From Cladocopium goreaui (lineage: Eukaryota; Sar; Dinophyceae; Suessiales; Symbiodiniaceae), in contig CAMXCT020000509.1 in assembly GCA_947184155.2 (NCBI GenBank), positions 149,501 through 213,500 of the forward strand: a stretch of DNA of 64,000 nucleotides, read 5' to 3'. Every line of letters starts with the position of its first letter. Positions within the stretch are counted from its first letter, which is position 1. Below the pieces are notes generated by a model. That model did no database searches, was not told the DNA's origin, and saw nothing but the letters and a program-made list of their open reading frames with translations. The position numbers were made by a program, and so were the translations under genes. Below, piece by piece: positions 45,787-57,192 of this stretch.

Positions 45787-46176
45787 TCAGACGATCTGGT
45801 GAGCATCCGCGGCAAACTTGTATAACAAGTTGCCATACTGGTCAAACTCTACAGATTTCATCGTCCCCTGCCAACGGTATTCGTTGGGCTTATATTTCAA
45901 GAGAATCCCCGCCTCGGCCTTTTGGAGATAGCCAATGGCGGTCAGTTCGACCTCAACCAGGACGTAATCCTTGGCACAGAACTCACCCTTGGGACCTTCC
46001 GGTGTCCAATCATTGAAGTACTGCGCACGCTCTACGGCAGCAACCGGGTCTTTTCGTAGTCCAAACCTTTTGGAATATTCGTCAGGCTGAATCTCCTTGC
46101 CATTGTTCAAATCCTCAAACTGCTTAGGAGTCAGAGCCAACCAAAGACGAATGGAGTCCATTGCCGTTGATGCCAT
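45787..46176 (-). CDS. Unknown 129-residue protein
   Basis: Intact frame MASTAMDSIRLWLALTPKQF...AADAHQIV with TGA at 45787-45789. An acceptor-like TTTTGCATTTCAG lies about 37 bases before the ATG, suiting cis- or spliced-leader trans-splicing. The sequence is well ordered (YSKRFGLRKDPVAAVERAQY, YVLVEVELTAIGYLQKAEAG) and codon use looks coding. No family recognised. It may form a two-ORF unit with 45164-43935. Confidence 0.6.
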   Translation of the reverse strand: MASTAMDSIRLWLALTPKQFEDLNNGKEIQPDEYSKRFGLRKDPVAAVERAQYFNDWTPEGPKGEFCAKDYVLVEVELTAIGYLQKAEAGILLKYKPNEYRWQGTMKSVEFDQYGNLLYKFAADAHQIV

Positions 46177-46389
46177 AGGATCTCAAAGCGATCGCGAGGG
46201 CAGCTGAAATGCAAAAACACTGAGCCAAAGTTGTCTTATAATAAAACAGCAACGGTGGAATGAAACCTATACAAACATGAGAAGTCCAGACAAAATGTCA
46301 CGTCAAGTCCAGCATAATAGACAGCTCCATACTTCGTCTCTCACTTAGACAGTATGTCGAGCCACAAACTGACATCACATTTACATTCA

Positions 46390-46660
46390 TTTCAGTCAGT
46401 CTCACGTTTCGGAACCTATGCAAGTCGTAATCGCCCCTGCCGTCCAGTTCCCTTTGCTTCTTTCTCTTTTACTTAAATCTGTTCTCTGAGCCTATGCACG
46501 TCTGCAATCTAGCTCATGTGTGAACCTTGCAACGTCTTGCAATCTGGTCCACGTTTTGACTTTCTACAACTTTTCTTTCCTTTTGGAACCTATGCAAGTC
46601 GTAATCGCCCCTGCCGTCCAGTTCCCTATGGACCTATGCAGCGCCTCTGCCATCCAGCCC
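46390..46660. repeat. Short duplicated block (ACCTATGCAAGTCGTAATCG)
   Basis: GGAACCTATGCAAGTCGTAA and TCGCCCCTGCCGTCCAGTTC occur at 46410-46455 and again at 46582-46626; related forms (GGACCTATGCAGC...GTCCAGCCCA) lie at 46630 and 48334. No gene is seen across 46200-47750. Confidence 0.7.
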
Positions 46661-47814
46661 ATTTCTTTCCTTTTCTGTTGTAAGTCAAAACTCTTCAACT
46701 CAAAAGAAAATTGCAAATCTCAAATCCCAGATTCCCTCTCTTGCTTTTCACTCTGAGCAACAAGCAAACGCACAAACTACACTACCGCTCTACTTCCCTC
46801 TCTCAGGATCCTCTGCAAAGCTCCACTGCTGTAGATCACGTGAAACTCCATGCCAGCCTTCTGGTAGTACAAGATGTCCAATCAACATGACCCAAGGTTC
46901 GCAAAGGAAACCCTCCGGGGTCGACCAACATCACAAGCATCTTGCTCTCAAACTACATCTCTACCAAAGGAAATGCCACAACCATCGTAGGCAAACCACA
47001 CTGGCAATCATCGCTATAAAGACCATAGAGCTCGTCTCACAGCCCAAACTTGGCTTGCAGAAACCTCCGTGCTCGTCCATCCATCTAGAGAGGTACGGTA
47101 TGATTGCTCTAAGCCAAAAGGGAATACTTGCACTTAAGTTGTCTTCACACAAAGTCCAGTCAGTCTGACAACAACTCTAGAGTACCTACCTGTCTCAGGG
47201 TCCAATATACCTTCTCTGCATCTGTACCAGGTTTCACAAACGACTGCACCAATCCAAAGAACGTAAGTCATACCTGACCTGCCTGCGACACTGCAAAACT
47301 GTTCAGATTCCGGTCAAAGAAAAACATGAAAGCAAACTCGCAACAAAGTTTCCTGTTTCGTTTCAAAATACAGTTCAAAACAGTTTCCACTACCTACACA
47401 GTTCAGGTCGCTCCCAATGACTCCCTACATGTTCCAATCAAACGCACTCACAACTGCAGTTCAAATCAACATCCCTGGCTACCTGATGCATCTGAGAAAT
47501 CAAATCAACGTTCCCAAACAGGCAAACACAGCTCACTCCGTTGTCAACTCACAGTCTCAACACCAAGTCCCACTGTGCCTTCAGTGTCATGACGGTTCCT
47601 ATCTCTCTCTCTCTCTCTCTCAGCACTCTAGTACCTATACTGCCAGGCAAACAACAATGCTTCAGGCTTCAATCTCAAGGTCACCAGTCAGTGCAAACAT
47701 CCGTCAAGCTCCACTGCTCCTGCACACTACTGAACCTCAGGTGTTCAATTATTCACGCATTACATTACAAATGTGGCAACTAAACCAAGGTCACTGACAA
47801 AGCAAACTCGACCC

Positions 47815-48215
47815 TCCGTGGTTCTCATGCCAACGTTTCTCCAATCTATGGCAACTAAACCAGGTCACCGACCTTTCCGGGTTCTCATGCCGATCTTTCT
47901 CAACTCTGTGGCAACTAAACCAAGGTTACTGACCCTCCGTGGTTCTCATGCCGATCTTTCTCAACTCTGTGGCAACTAAACCAAGGTTACTGACCCTCCG
48001 TGGTTCTCATGCCGATCTTTCTCAACTCTGTGGCAACTAAACCAAGGTTACACCCTCCGTGGTTCTCATGCCGATCTTTCTCAACTCTGTGGCAACTAAA
48101 CCAAGGTCACCAACCTCCGTGGTTCTCATGCCGATCTTTCTCAACTCTGTGGCAACTAAACCAAGGTCACCAACCCTCCGTGGTTCTCATGCCAAACCTT
48201 CTCAACTCCAACTGT
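47815..48215. repeat. 60-61-bp tandem repeat, seven copies
   Basis: GTTCTCATGCC at 47821, 47881, 47942, 48003, 48062, 48122 and 48183, with units TGCCGATCTTTCTCAACTCT, GTGGCAACTAAACCAAGGTT, ACTGACCCTCCGTG. Adjacent units are almost identical. Confidence 0.95.
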
Positions 48216-49144
48216 CATCTCCAGGCATGACGCCAGGCTCAGTAGCACCACGCACTGCGCGCTCCGTGCGTCCAGAATCATCTACAACCTGACCAACCTG
48301 TCGAGATGTTACTCTTTCTCATTTTTCTAGTATGGACCTATGCAGCACCCTGCCGTCCAGCCCACTCTCTTTCTAACCTTTTCCGATGCTTTCTAGTGAT
48401 TCTCCAGGCACTCTCTCTCACTCTCTGCCAAAATCACTAAGCTTCCTAGTTTCCTAGTGACTCTCTAGGCTCTCTCTCTCTTTCTTGCCAAAGTCACAAA
48501 ACCTCTTACACAATCAAATCACAAATCTCACATGCAACGCAACTGCAACCTACTCTCACATGCAGCTCCGGCGTTGTCACCTATTTTTCACGCTCACCAC
48601 TACTGCCAGGAACCCTATCGACCACATCTGGCAAATCTATCACACAGCAATGGGTCACAGGTATTTCAACCTTGCAATGACCTCTGATATCTGCCTAAGA
48701 TATGCTCACGCATCTCAAAAATCTGCCTTTGCATCTCGATCTCCAATTCCAAGAGATGATCGCGGAACATTGTCATGATCTCGTTGGTTCGCATTCAAAC
48801 GAACATCTTCAAGCAAAGGTAGAAGCCATTCCATGAGAACAAGCATGGTCTGTACTATCCGAAAGATACTCGTCACCTTCTCCAATCCGACAATCCACTC
48901 AATGTACCTTTCCTCCATTCTCTTTTGCAGCCTTCCTTGCTGATGGCTTTGCATGCATATCAATTCAATTTCCGGCAAGTAAAAGCTTGTGTAACCAATA
49001 AAACGTGCAAAACATGAAACGTGCAAATACGATGTCAACCATCACGGTTGAGCTCATCATCAAGATGAAAATCAAATTCACTTCTTCCAATGCAGAAAAG
49101 ACCAAGGGATTCATCTCACCACAGATGTCAAATTTTACACAGAT

Positions 49145-49299
49145 ACGGTATTTCTTTAGTTTAATTAGGTTGGGGACTTACGCGCTGCGCTTGTGTTTGG
49201 TGTGCGTGGTTGACGTACGCGTCCGCCCGCGTAGTTCTGTAGGAATTTTGGAGAAGCGTTGGATCTGAACGCAGATCTGTGCACGGCGCTTTTTCTACA
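49145..49299 (+). repeat. 5' LTR (3' part) of copia-B
   Basis: The LTR end is set by TACA followed at once by a primer site. Sequence from ACGGTATTTC to CTTTTTCTACA is shared in inverted orientation with 41595-41750. The LTR may start further upstream (perhaps TGTCAAATTTTACACAG near 49123). No second copy is seen downstream because copia-B is cut in RNase H. Confidence 0.65.
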
Positions 49300-49311
49300 T
49301 GGTAGCGGAGC
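49300..49311 (+). promoter_or_regulatory. Primer binding site of copia-B, tRNA-iMet 3'-end type
   Basis: TGGTAGCGGAGC matches the complement of the initiator tRNA-Met 3' end (TGGTAGCAGAGG) at 10 of 12 positions, from memory of the conserved tRNA. It differs from the half-tRNA type of copia-A. The same word CATGGTAGCGGAGCT recurs at 50480-50494, just before gag. Confidence 0.6.
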
Positions 49312-49429
49312 TCTACGGAGCTACCCACACCATTCTCCGCTGACCCTTGTTGCAGTGTGGGCACGTTGGCTGTGATGTCATTGGTTGAAGGTGACTTGTC
49401 AGGTGATTGCCAGAGATGACATGTTTTGG

Positions 49430-49620
49430 AATGCTTGGAGTATCTCGACAGGATGAGGTTGGGAGTAAGTCCTGGAGACACAAGTGAGGTGTTTGGACAG
49501 TGAAGACTCCGACAGCCTACCTGGAGATGAACATTGAATATCTCGATAGGCTGAGGTTGGGAGTGGTCCTGGAGACAGAAGTGGGGTGTTTGGACAGTAG
49601 AGACTCCGACAACTGGCCTA
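49430..49620 (+). repeat. About 105-bp direct duplication in copia-B leader
   Basis: TATCTCGACAGGATGAGGTT...GTTTGGACAGTGAAGACTCC and TATCTCGATAGGCTGAGGTT...GTTTGGACAGTAGAGACTCC follow each other. The leader from 49312 to 50520 otherwise shows no gene. Confidence 0.8.
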
Positions 49621-50520
49621 GAAGTCTTTGAAAGTAAAAGTTGAGAAATCACTGGAGTGTGAGTGGAACTGTAGCGTTTAAGCTCAAGGAAAGTGTCGCC
49701 ACATAGTCTATACCAAGAATGGACAATCGCGACAACCGACCATTACGCGAAGCAATGGAGGAACGGTACATTTATTTTTTCCGTCCAACGCCTCCAAGGC
49801 TCTCGCCAGGTGGAGATGACGAAACCCAACAACGATATACTTTTCGTCTTCTTTGAGTACTTTGATTGCACGGAGAACATTGTGAGGATTTGAATTTGTA
49901 TAGTGACATGGAAAATCAAACTATTTTCAATACCTTTTGCATTAGTTGTCGTCGACGAAGTACACGAAGGAATCGTGAGAAGATCGTAGAATTTATTTTG
50001 TGACTTCGGAAGAAGGAACTTTGTTTGACATTGATTGGAGTAGTGTGTTTTGTCTCTCAATGATGATAGCGAGAGCAACGTTCTGAAAGGCATTCTGGAG
50101 TTGCTAATATGTCTGAGGGAGACATCATGAATCATGTTTTGGTGCTTGAAATGTTTCAACAGTTTTCAAACACCCAAACTTATTTAAACAAACAAACCAT
50201 GTCTTGATGTAAAGACTTTTTGTGAGGACATGTGTTTTTGATCGCTTTTGTGAAAGTTAGCAGAAAGATGCTGACTGGCGACTCCGCATCATTTTGTGTC
50301 AAGGCGTGACACACCAACAAGAACCATAGCGACATGAGCAGACATTTTCTGTGCTTGTGTGTTTGGTAAAAGTGGCTGAGCTCTGGGAGTGGTTGACTTG
50401 GTAGCGTGGACGGTTCTAGTGAGTTAAGGACGACGTCCTGGACGCTGACCCAAGGGTTTCGAAGGTTGCGGTACCTTCTGCATGGTAGCGGAGCTGCCTG
50501 CTTGCTGTGCGTAAGTAGGA

Positions 50521-51639
50521 ATGGATTCAGGTAGTGTGAGTCAAGGTGTGCAAGGTTGTCCTAGTCCTGGTATGGCTGAAAGAGGTGAAGGAAGTGGTAC
50601 CGGAAATGGTGGTTGTAACCGTAGTGACGGATTGCCGCCAGTGCCAAGAACGCCTAGTCAGCAAGGTAGTGGATCTGGGATGGATGGACAAACACCTGAA
50701 GTAAGTAACATGCCCCAGCAGCAGCCACAGCAACAACAAGCAAATGTGTCACAGAACGTACAGGGATTTGCGAGCACGACAAACCTGGATGCAGGTGGTC
50801 AGGTAGGTCCGGTGCAGGGATGTCAGCAAGGAAGTATCCCCGGAATGCAGGGACTGGGACCAGCATGGTTTGGTGCGCAATGGATTCCCCAACAACAAAC
50901 GTTTATGCAACAGAATTCGCAAGCGCGTGTGCCAAGTTATGGTTGTGCGAGCATGCCTGGTGGACCAAGGTCTGGAGATTTTCCAAACTTAGGAGTGAAC
51001 CCAATGAGTTGCCAAGGAAACATGCCGAGTGGCCCGGTTGGAGCGAGCTTGGGAGGTTTGACGCCTCAGGCGGCGCAGATCCAAGAGGTCATGGCCATGT
51101 TAGGTAGCATGAGTGAGGGACAGCTACAGACAGTGCAGCAGCATATGCAAGATCGTTTTGTAACTATGCAACAGAGAAGAGGGGTTCCAGAAGTGTTTGG
51201 TGATGGTCTTGGTAGGGCAGCTGATTCGTCGTTTGTGACTCCGCAGCCATTTGATGTTTTGCCTGGTTTTGGTGTTCAACAATCAAATCATGGAAATTCA
51301 CAGCAATTGGATGTCTTCGCCAAAAGCGAAAAATGGTTGACACCGGCACCAACACCAGTAGGAACTTGGAAGACAAGAGAAGAAGAGGTGTTAGGTTGGG
51401 CTGGCTATTTGGATGAGTTGTCATCCTGGGCAGCTGGTGGAAGTTTAGAATTTTCTGTAGAAATCCAGCATAGTAGCCGTTGGCCCGGTCCCATTAGATG
51501 GAGTGCGCTCAGTGGAGCACAACAGGCAAGGTCTCGAAGGCTTATGTCCATCTTAAAAGCTGCGTTTCACGACAACCCCAGGTGTGTGGCGTTGGTGAAC
51601 GCCTTCAGTGAGGGTGTGGCTACATGGAGTAGGATCTAG
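50521..51639 (+). CDS. gag: copia-B gag, first part
   Basis: Open 372 codons from ATG (MDSGSVSQGVQGCPSPGMAE), low-complexity with Gln/Gly/Pro and a Q-run (PQQQPQQQQANVS), then a more structured end (WAGYLDELSSWAAGGSLEFS, RRLMSILKAAFHDNPRCVAL) typical of copia gag. It ends at a TAG 51637-51639, but gag similarity continues in the next frame from about 51608. That frame holds the rest of gag and the zinc knuckles. The shift inside gag could be a mutation, sequence error, small intron or programmed frameshift. The preceding word TGGTAGCGGAGCTGCC copies the primer site. Confidence 0.7.
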   Translation: MDSGSVSQGVQGCPSPGMAERGEGSGTGNGGCNRSDGLPPVPRTPSQQGSGSGMDGQTPEVSNMPQQQPQQQQANVSQNVQGFASTTNLDAGGQVGPVQGCQQGSIPGMQGLGPAWFGAQWIPQQQTFMQQNSQARVPSYGCASMPGGPRSGDFPNLGVNPMSCQGNMPSGPVGASLGGLTPQAAQIQEVMAMLGSMSEGQLQTVQQHMQDRFVTMQQRRGVPEVFGDGLGRAADSSFVTPQPFDVLPGFGVQQSNHGNSQQLDVFAKSEKWLTPAPTPVGTWKTREEEVLGWAGYLDELSSWAAGGSLEFSVEIQHSSRWPGPIRWSALSGAQQARSRRLMSILKAAFHDNPRCVALVNAFSEGVATWSRI

Positions 51640-54600
51640 TGACAGAGTGACAGTAGCAGTAAACCAACAAGCAAATGGGTTTGAACTGCTTAGGCAACTT
51701 ACTCTTGAATTTTCTCTGAGGTCAAGATCCGAAGCGCTCTCACTAAGGACGCAGATTGCAGGGAAGTCCTTTGTCCTGGCGGCGACACAGACATCGCCGA
51801 GTTCCTTGGTTAGTGATACTATCAGAAGAATTGACTATGAAGCTGCAAGGTTCTCAAGGTTGCTAGGAACTCTCCCTATGCAGGTGGACGCCACAGGACT
51901 GAAACTGGCAGATTCTGACATGCTAGTTGTTCTGTTGAAAAGTTTGCCGGAGACAGTGAAGAATTATGTTCTCCATCACAGCGGCGCAGACAATTACGAG
52001 TCCTACAGGAACGCTGCGATGCGTTGGGAAGAGCAACAACGCCTGTTTAGCGATTTTGAAACGACAGGCCACAGCAAGAGATTGAGTTCCCTGGAGGGGA
52101 GTGTAGAACATCATTCTCTTGATGCCGAACTCGTAGATGCAGTGGAAGGCAGGTGTGGAAAGTGTGGCAGTCGGAAACACACTGCCTCAGGTTGTACCGC
52201 AGACATGAGCAAGATTCGGTGTTTTAAATGCGGTAAGATGGGACACATCAGCTTCAACTGCCCTGAGAGCAAGGAAGGTAAGGGTAGTGCAAGGACTGAT
52301 GCTTGGAACCTTTCTCGTTCCAAAGGAAAGGGTGCTACCGTTAGAAGCAAAGGCAGTAGCAAAGGAAAAGGAAAGAAAGGCAAGTTGAATGAAGTTTCAG
52401 AGGATTGGACCGACTGGACTGCAGAGAGTTGGGACGATGATGACTATTGGTGGCATGACCAATGGCCGGAGAGCTGTGATGGTCAATGGGGAGTTTCGCA
52501 GACATGGTGGGACGATGGTTCTGGATGGTATTGCGACGGGTATGGGTATACCTGGCAACAGGGACCAGTCCAAAGTGCGGAACCGAGTGCAAGTCACGAC
52601 AATAGGTCTGATGTCCAAAAGACTGGCAGTGTCGGCAGCATGATCATAAATCCTTTGTTGTTTGACATGACATGTGAAACCACTGGAGGTCTTAGGTTTG
52701 TGCATGAGCATGAGGTTGCTGACATGGAAACCGAGAATAGGCTTGTGGTTGATTGCAAAGACTTTGAAAGTGAGTTGGCTGACACGGGTTGTGTGCTGGC
52801 AGAGAGCTGCGACAGCTGTACTCGTGAGTCAGAAGAAGAAGATGAACTGGCTGACATGGGTTGTGTGCTGGCAGAGAGCTGCGACAGCTGTACTCATGAG
52901 TCAGAAGAGAAAAATGAACTGGCTGACACAAGTTGTGTGCTGGCAAGAGGTTGCGACAGCTGTACTTGTGAGTCAGAAGTAGTGAGAAGTGAACTGGCTG
53001 ACATGGGTTGTGTGCTGGCAGAAGGTTGCGACAGCTGTACTCATGAGTCAGATGAAGTTGAAGCGGCTGACATGGGTTGTGTGCTGGCAAGAGGTTGCGA
53101 CAGCTGTACTCATGAGCCATGGTTTTGTGGTTTGAAGTGTGGAGATGAAGTTGGACTTGGTGACAGTTCCAACTTGGAGACATGTTTTGTTAATGACCCC
53201 AGCCGAGACTTGTGTGCCACTGTACCGATGAAAGTCGTTTTGGTGCGTGCACATGATTGGTTTGATGACCACAGTGAGGTTTCAGTTGAACAGCAGATTG
53301 AACCTTACTTGAAGTTTTTGCGACCTTTGCTTTCACAGGTCGCTGACAACACCGATGCTTCTTGGTGGCTTCTTGACTCTGGTGCATCCACAAGTGTTTT
53401 GGCTGAATCGAACTTGTCAGCCTTCAGGTCAGTGCTGCAGGACAGTGAGGGATTAGGTAGTTACAAAGCTGCCAATGGATCCTCAGTCAACATGTCAGGC
53501 ACTGCTGAGATTGGAGTTCAGATGCACATGTCAGGCACATCAGGTGATGATTGGTGTTGGAAGAAAGCACGTTTGAATGTTTTGGTGGGTTCCATCCGGC
53601 ACAACATTTTGTCAATCACTTCATTGGCAGATTCGGGATGGAGATTCACACAAGGTCCAAAAGGTTTTGATTTGTTCCATGAAAAGCTTGGAATGCATTG
53701 CCTTGATGTTGCTTATTTTGCCAATTGTCCTTGGGTTCGTTTGTATCCCGATGTTGGTAGTAGTAGTGCATACAGGTCTGACTTGACTGTGCGTGATACT
53801 CATGACTTTTCTGTCGCAGCTGTGTCTGGAGGAGACGACAGTGAACTGGCACGTCACCGGAGACAGGGACATATTCCATTCAATCCGAATTGTTTGGAGT
53901 GTGCCAAAGGTCGTTCTGTTTTTCAGCACAGAAGAGACAAGGGTGACAGGAAAGAGGTTTCTATTCAGGCCGATTTTGCATTTCTCAAGACATCAGGCGA
54001 GATCGCCACAGACGAACTCCCAGGTTCGGTGAAGATCCTTGTGTTAACCGAGATGATGTCGAGGTGCATTGGCTATGTGGTGGTTGGAGAAGATGTCGAA
54101 GCAGCCAGGAGACAGATTGTTGTATGGCTTCAACATTTTGGGTTGACTTCGAAGGCAGTCTCCATTGACGTCCACACCGATAGCGAGAGGGCAGTGGGAG
54201 AGATCATTGGATCCTCCACTGGCCGATATACGTTCGCTATTCGGAGAGCCGCGCCACAACAACATCGATCGATTGGGTCGGCTGAACGAGCAGTTAGGGA
54301 ATTAAAGGAATCCTTTTCTGTATTAAGAGCTGATCTGAATGCACAAGGGTTGGATGTCACGTTTTCACATGAGAATTTGGTTGACGTTTTGACGTATTTG
54401 GCTTTGTGCAACAACCATTTTTCAACATCACGAGGTTCAGACAGAAGTCCATTGGAAATGGTTTCAGGAAGGAAGTTATCCAAACCAGTTTCGACTTTGT
54501 TTGGTGCTCAGGTTTTGGCAGAGATTCCTGATTCAATTCGGCAGCATTCACCACTTTCAACAAGGAATGTTGAGTGTACTTTCATTCACATGGGATTGGA

Positions 54601-57192
54601 ACGAGGTCCAGTTGTGCAGGGTCTCATTCGTGTGGATGGCAAAGCTGAGTTGATGCGTTTTGTAGCTAGGAACATCAGGGCTATTTCACCTTTGAGATGG
54701 GATTTGAATTCGGGACAGGGAGTTTTGACACAGTTTGACACTGGGACTGTAGGTAGTAGACCCCAAATTGTGAATGACAGTGGGACTGCACCAGCTGATC
54801 TGAGTCAGCTACCTCCTGAAGAGTTGCGAAAGTTGAAAGGCCAGAGTTTGCCGGCACCTTCACAGCCCAAACTTGTCTTGCCAGAGTCCAGCAGTGTGAA
54901 GAAGAAATCTGGTGAGTTGCGTTTGGCGCCAGCAGTGCCATTGGCAAGATCAAACGTTGTCGTGACTCCACAGGAAGTTCCAGCAGAGCCGTCTCGAGTT
55001 TCTGTCACTCCATCTCCTACGTCACCAGCAGATACTGCAGATGTAGCCATTGGTAGTCCTGAGAGTTCTGAACGAACTTCACCTGACGTATCACGTTTTG
55101 AACCGACTCGTCGATGTCCAGCATGTGAGAGTGGCATGGAAGCACCTGGTATTAGGCACAACAAGGAATGTAGAAAGCGTTTTGCTGAGTTTGAGGAACA
55201 ACGGAGAAAAGAAAGACGTGTTGAACCTGCACTCTCTCAGGAGAGCCCTGTTGTTGTACCCCAGGTTCAGGTGCCAGTAGAAGAGGTCGATGATGAAGAT
55301 TTGGTACCAACACCTGAGTCCGCTCGGCGACAGCCGGAAACACAGGTTGAGTACACTAGAAGGTTTAAAAGGAAAGCTGAAACCGACCGAGAACAGTTGG
55401 AAAGAGAGATCCGTGAAGATTCTGAGGAACTGCTTCAAACAAACATGGATTTTGATTGGTTTTGGGTTGGTAGTGGTGAGCCTGTGTTGGTTGCGAGTTT
55501 GGGTACACTTGAAGGTCCAGCGTCTTTTGCTCCGGCAACATCTCCAGAAATGTTTTCTGGTTCTCTTGATTCTGTTTGTTTCAATCGAGGCAATGAGCAT
55601 GATTTTGTGAAGATGCGTCTTGGAGGTCAGGATGTCTTGGTTTGGAAACCTGACAGTATCATAGATGACCAGAGTTTGCAAGAGCTTGATTTGGAACAAG
55701 GTTTCAAAGGTATGCAAGAGGAGGTTAGGAACTTGGAACACTGCAAGACTGGCCGCATCATCACCCAGTCAGAACTGGACGATATGAAGAAGGCTGTTCC
55801 GAACCTTCGTTTGATCCAGTCGAGGTGGGTTGCAGCTTACAAAAGCAGTGAGAGGGTTCGAACCAGGATTGTTGCGAAAGACTTCAATCGTGGCTCCTCA
55901 GCTAGATCCTTAGGATTTAGCAGTCCGACTCCTTCAATCGAGAGTGTTCATTTGGTACTTGCAATGGCAGCGACACGGAAGATGCTTTTGCGTGCATTGG
56001 ACGTGAGTCATGCCTTCATGCATAGTCCATTGGGAACTGGTGTACATGTTGTCTTGAAGATGCCGTTGTCGATTAGCTTTCCATCAGGTGAAGCGACCTA
56101 CTATTTGCTTGAAAAGGCGTTGAACGGGTTACGTGATGCTTCACTGGCATGGTTGCAGCTTTTGACATTTACGGTTGAACATGTAGGCCTTTGGTCGGAT
56201 TCGTTGGAACCATGTGTGTATGGTGGACAGATTGTGAAAGATGGTCATGAAATTGGATTTTGCTTGTGTGTGTTGTATGTTGATGACATCTTGTTATTGT
56301 CGACCACTAAGGAAGCCGAAGAACATGTGGTTGCAACTTTGTCGTCTGTAGTGCCTGTGAAGACAACTGGAGAGATCGGAGAAGAGGGAGGATCCCTGAC
56401 CTTTATTGGTCGTGTCATCAAAAGAGAAAGAGATTCCTCTGAGATCACTCTGGGTGTCGATCCACATTATCTTGACTCTACGTTTCTGGATTATGGCGTT
56501 ACCCGTGGGTCTGAGAATGTGCCTGACATTTCGGGACATCTTGAGAAAACACTCACGGATAGCAACTTTCAGAAACCTTTGTCAGATGAAGCATACTCAC
56601 GCTTCAGAAAGGCGTTGGGAAAATTGCTTTGGTTGTCACAGGTGCGTCATGACTTGAAGACATGGATGTCTGTTCTTGGGACACAGCAAGCGAAACCGAT
56701 GCACGGAACTGAACAAGCATTGAAAGCGGTTTTGAGATTCTTGTATGTTGACATGCATGCATGCTTGTGTTTACCGAGCAGAGATGAGACCATCATGAGT
56801 CAGGTTGATGATACTCAACTGAGATCAGTCCATCTTCACTCTTTCAGCGACGCTTCACATGCGCCGTATCGTTTCAACAACCGCAAAGGTGTTAGCGGTG
56901 GAGCTGTCTTCTTTGAGAGGTCATTGGTAAGGTCCCTGAGCCGACAACAACAAGCTTTGAGCTTGAGTTCATGTGAGGCAGAACTTTATGGTTTGCAATC
57001 AGTGTGTCAAGAAAGCGTTGCGTTTGGAAGACTGGTTCACCGTCTTCTTTTTGCACTTCATGAGATCGATGAGCCAGAAGAAGTTGTGATTTGGCTGGAG
57101 AGCGATTCAAGCTCCGCCTTGCAACTTGTGAGATCCATGGATGTGCCACGACGTTCACGACACATTGAAATAAGATTGCATTGGTTACGTTG
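51608..57192 (+). CDS. pol: copia-B gag-pol polyprotein: knuckles, protease, integrase, RT, RNase H (3' truncated)
   Basis: Open for 1,912 codons to 57346, but copia similarity stops near 57192. Counting from 51608: capsid tail; two CCHC knuckles near residues 183-217 (CGKCGSRKHTASGC, CFKCGKMGHISFNC); Lys/Gly and Trp/Asp-rich parts; five copies of a Cys-rich unit (LADMGCVLAESCDSCTHESE) at about 386-505; protease WWLLDSGASTSVLAES near 588; integrase zinc start (LARHRRQGHIPFNPNCLECA) near 745; catalytic D (QADFAF, near 788), D (DVHTDSERA, near 857), E (GSAERAV, near 892); RT (RLIQSRWVAAYK, LRALDVSHAFMHSP, YVDD at 1557); RNase H (HLHSFSDASHA near 1743, LSSCEAELYG, WLESDSSSALQLV). RNase H ends at RSRHIEIRLHWLR without the usual terminal block. 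No stop or shift lies in pol itself, so it may be young. Confidence 0.9.
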
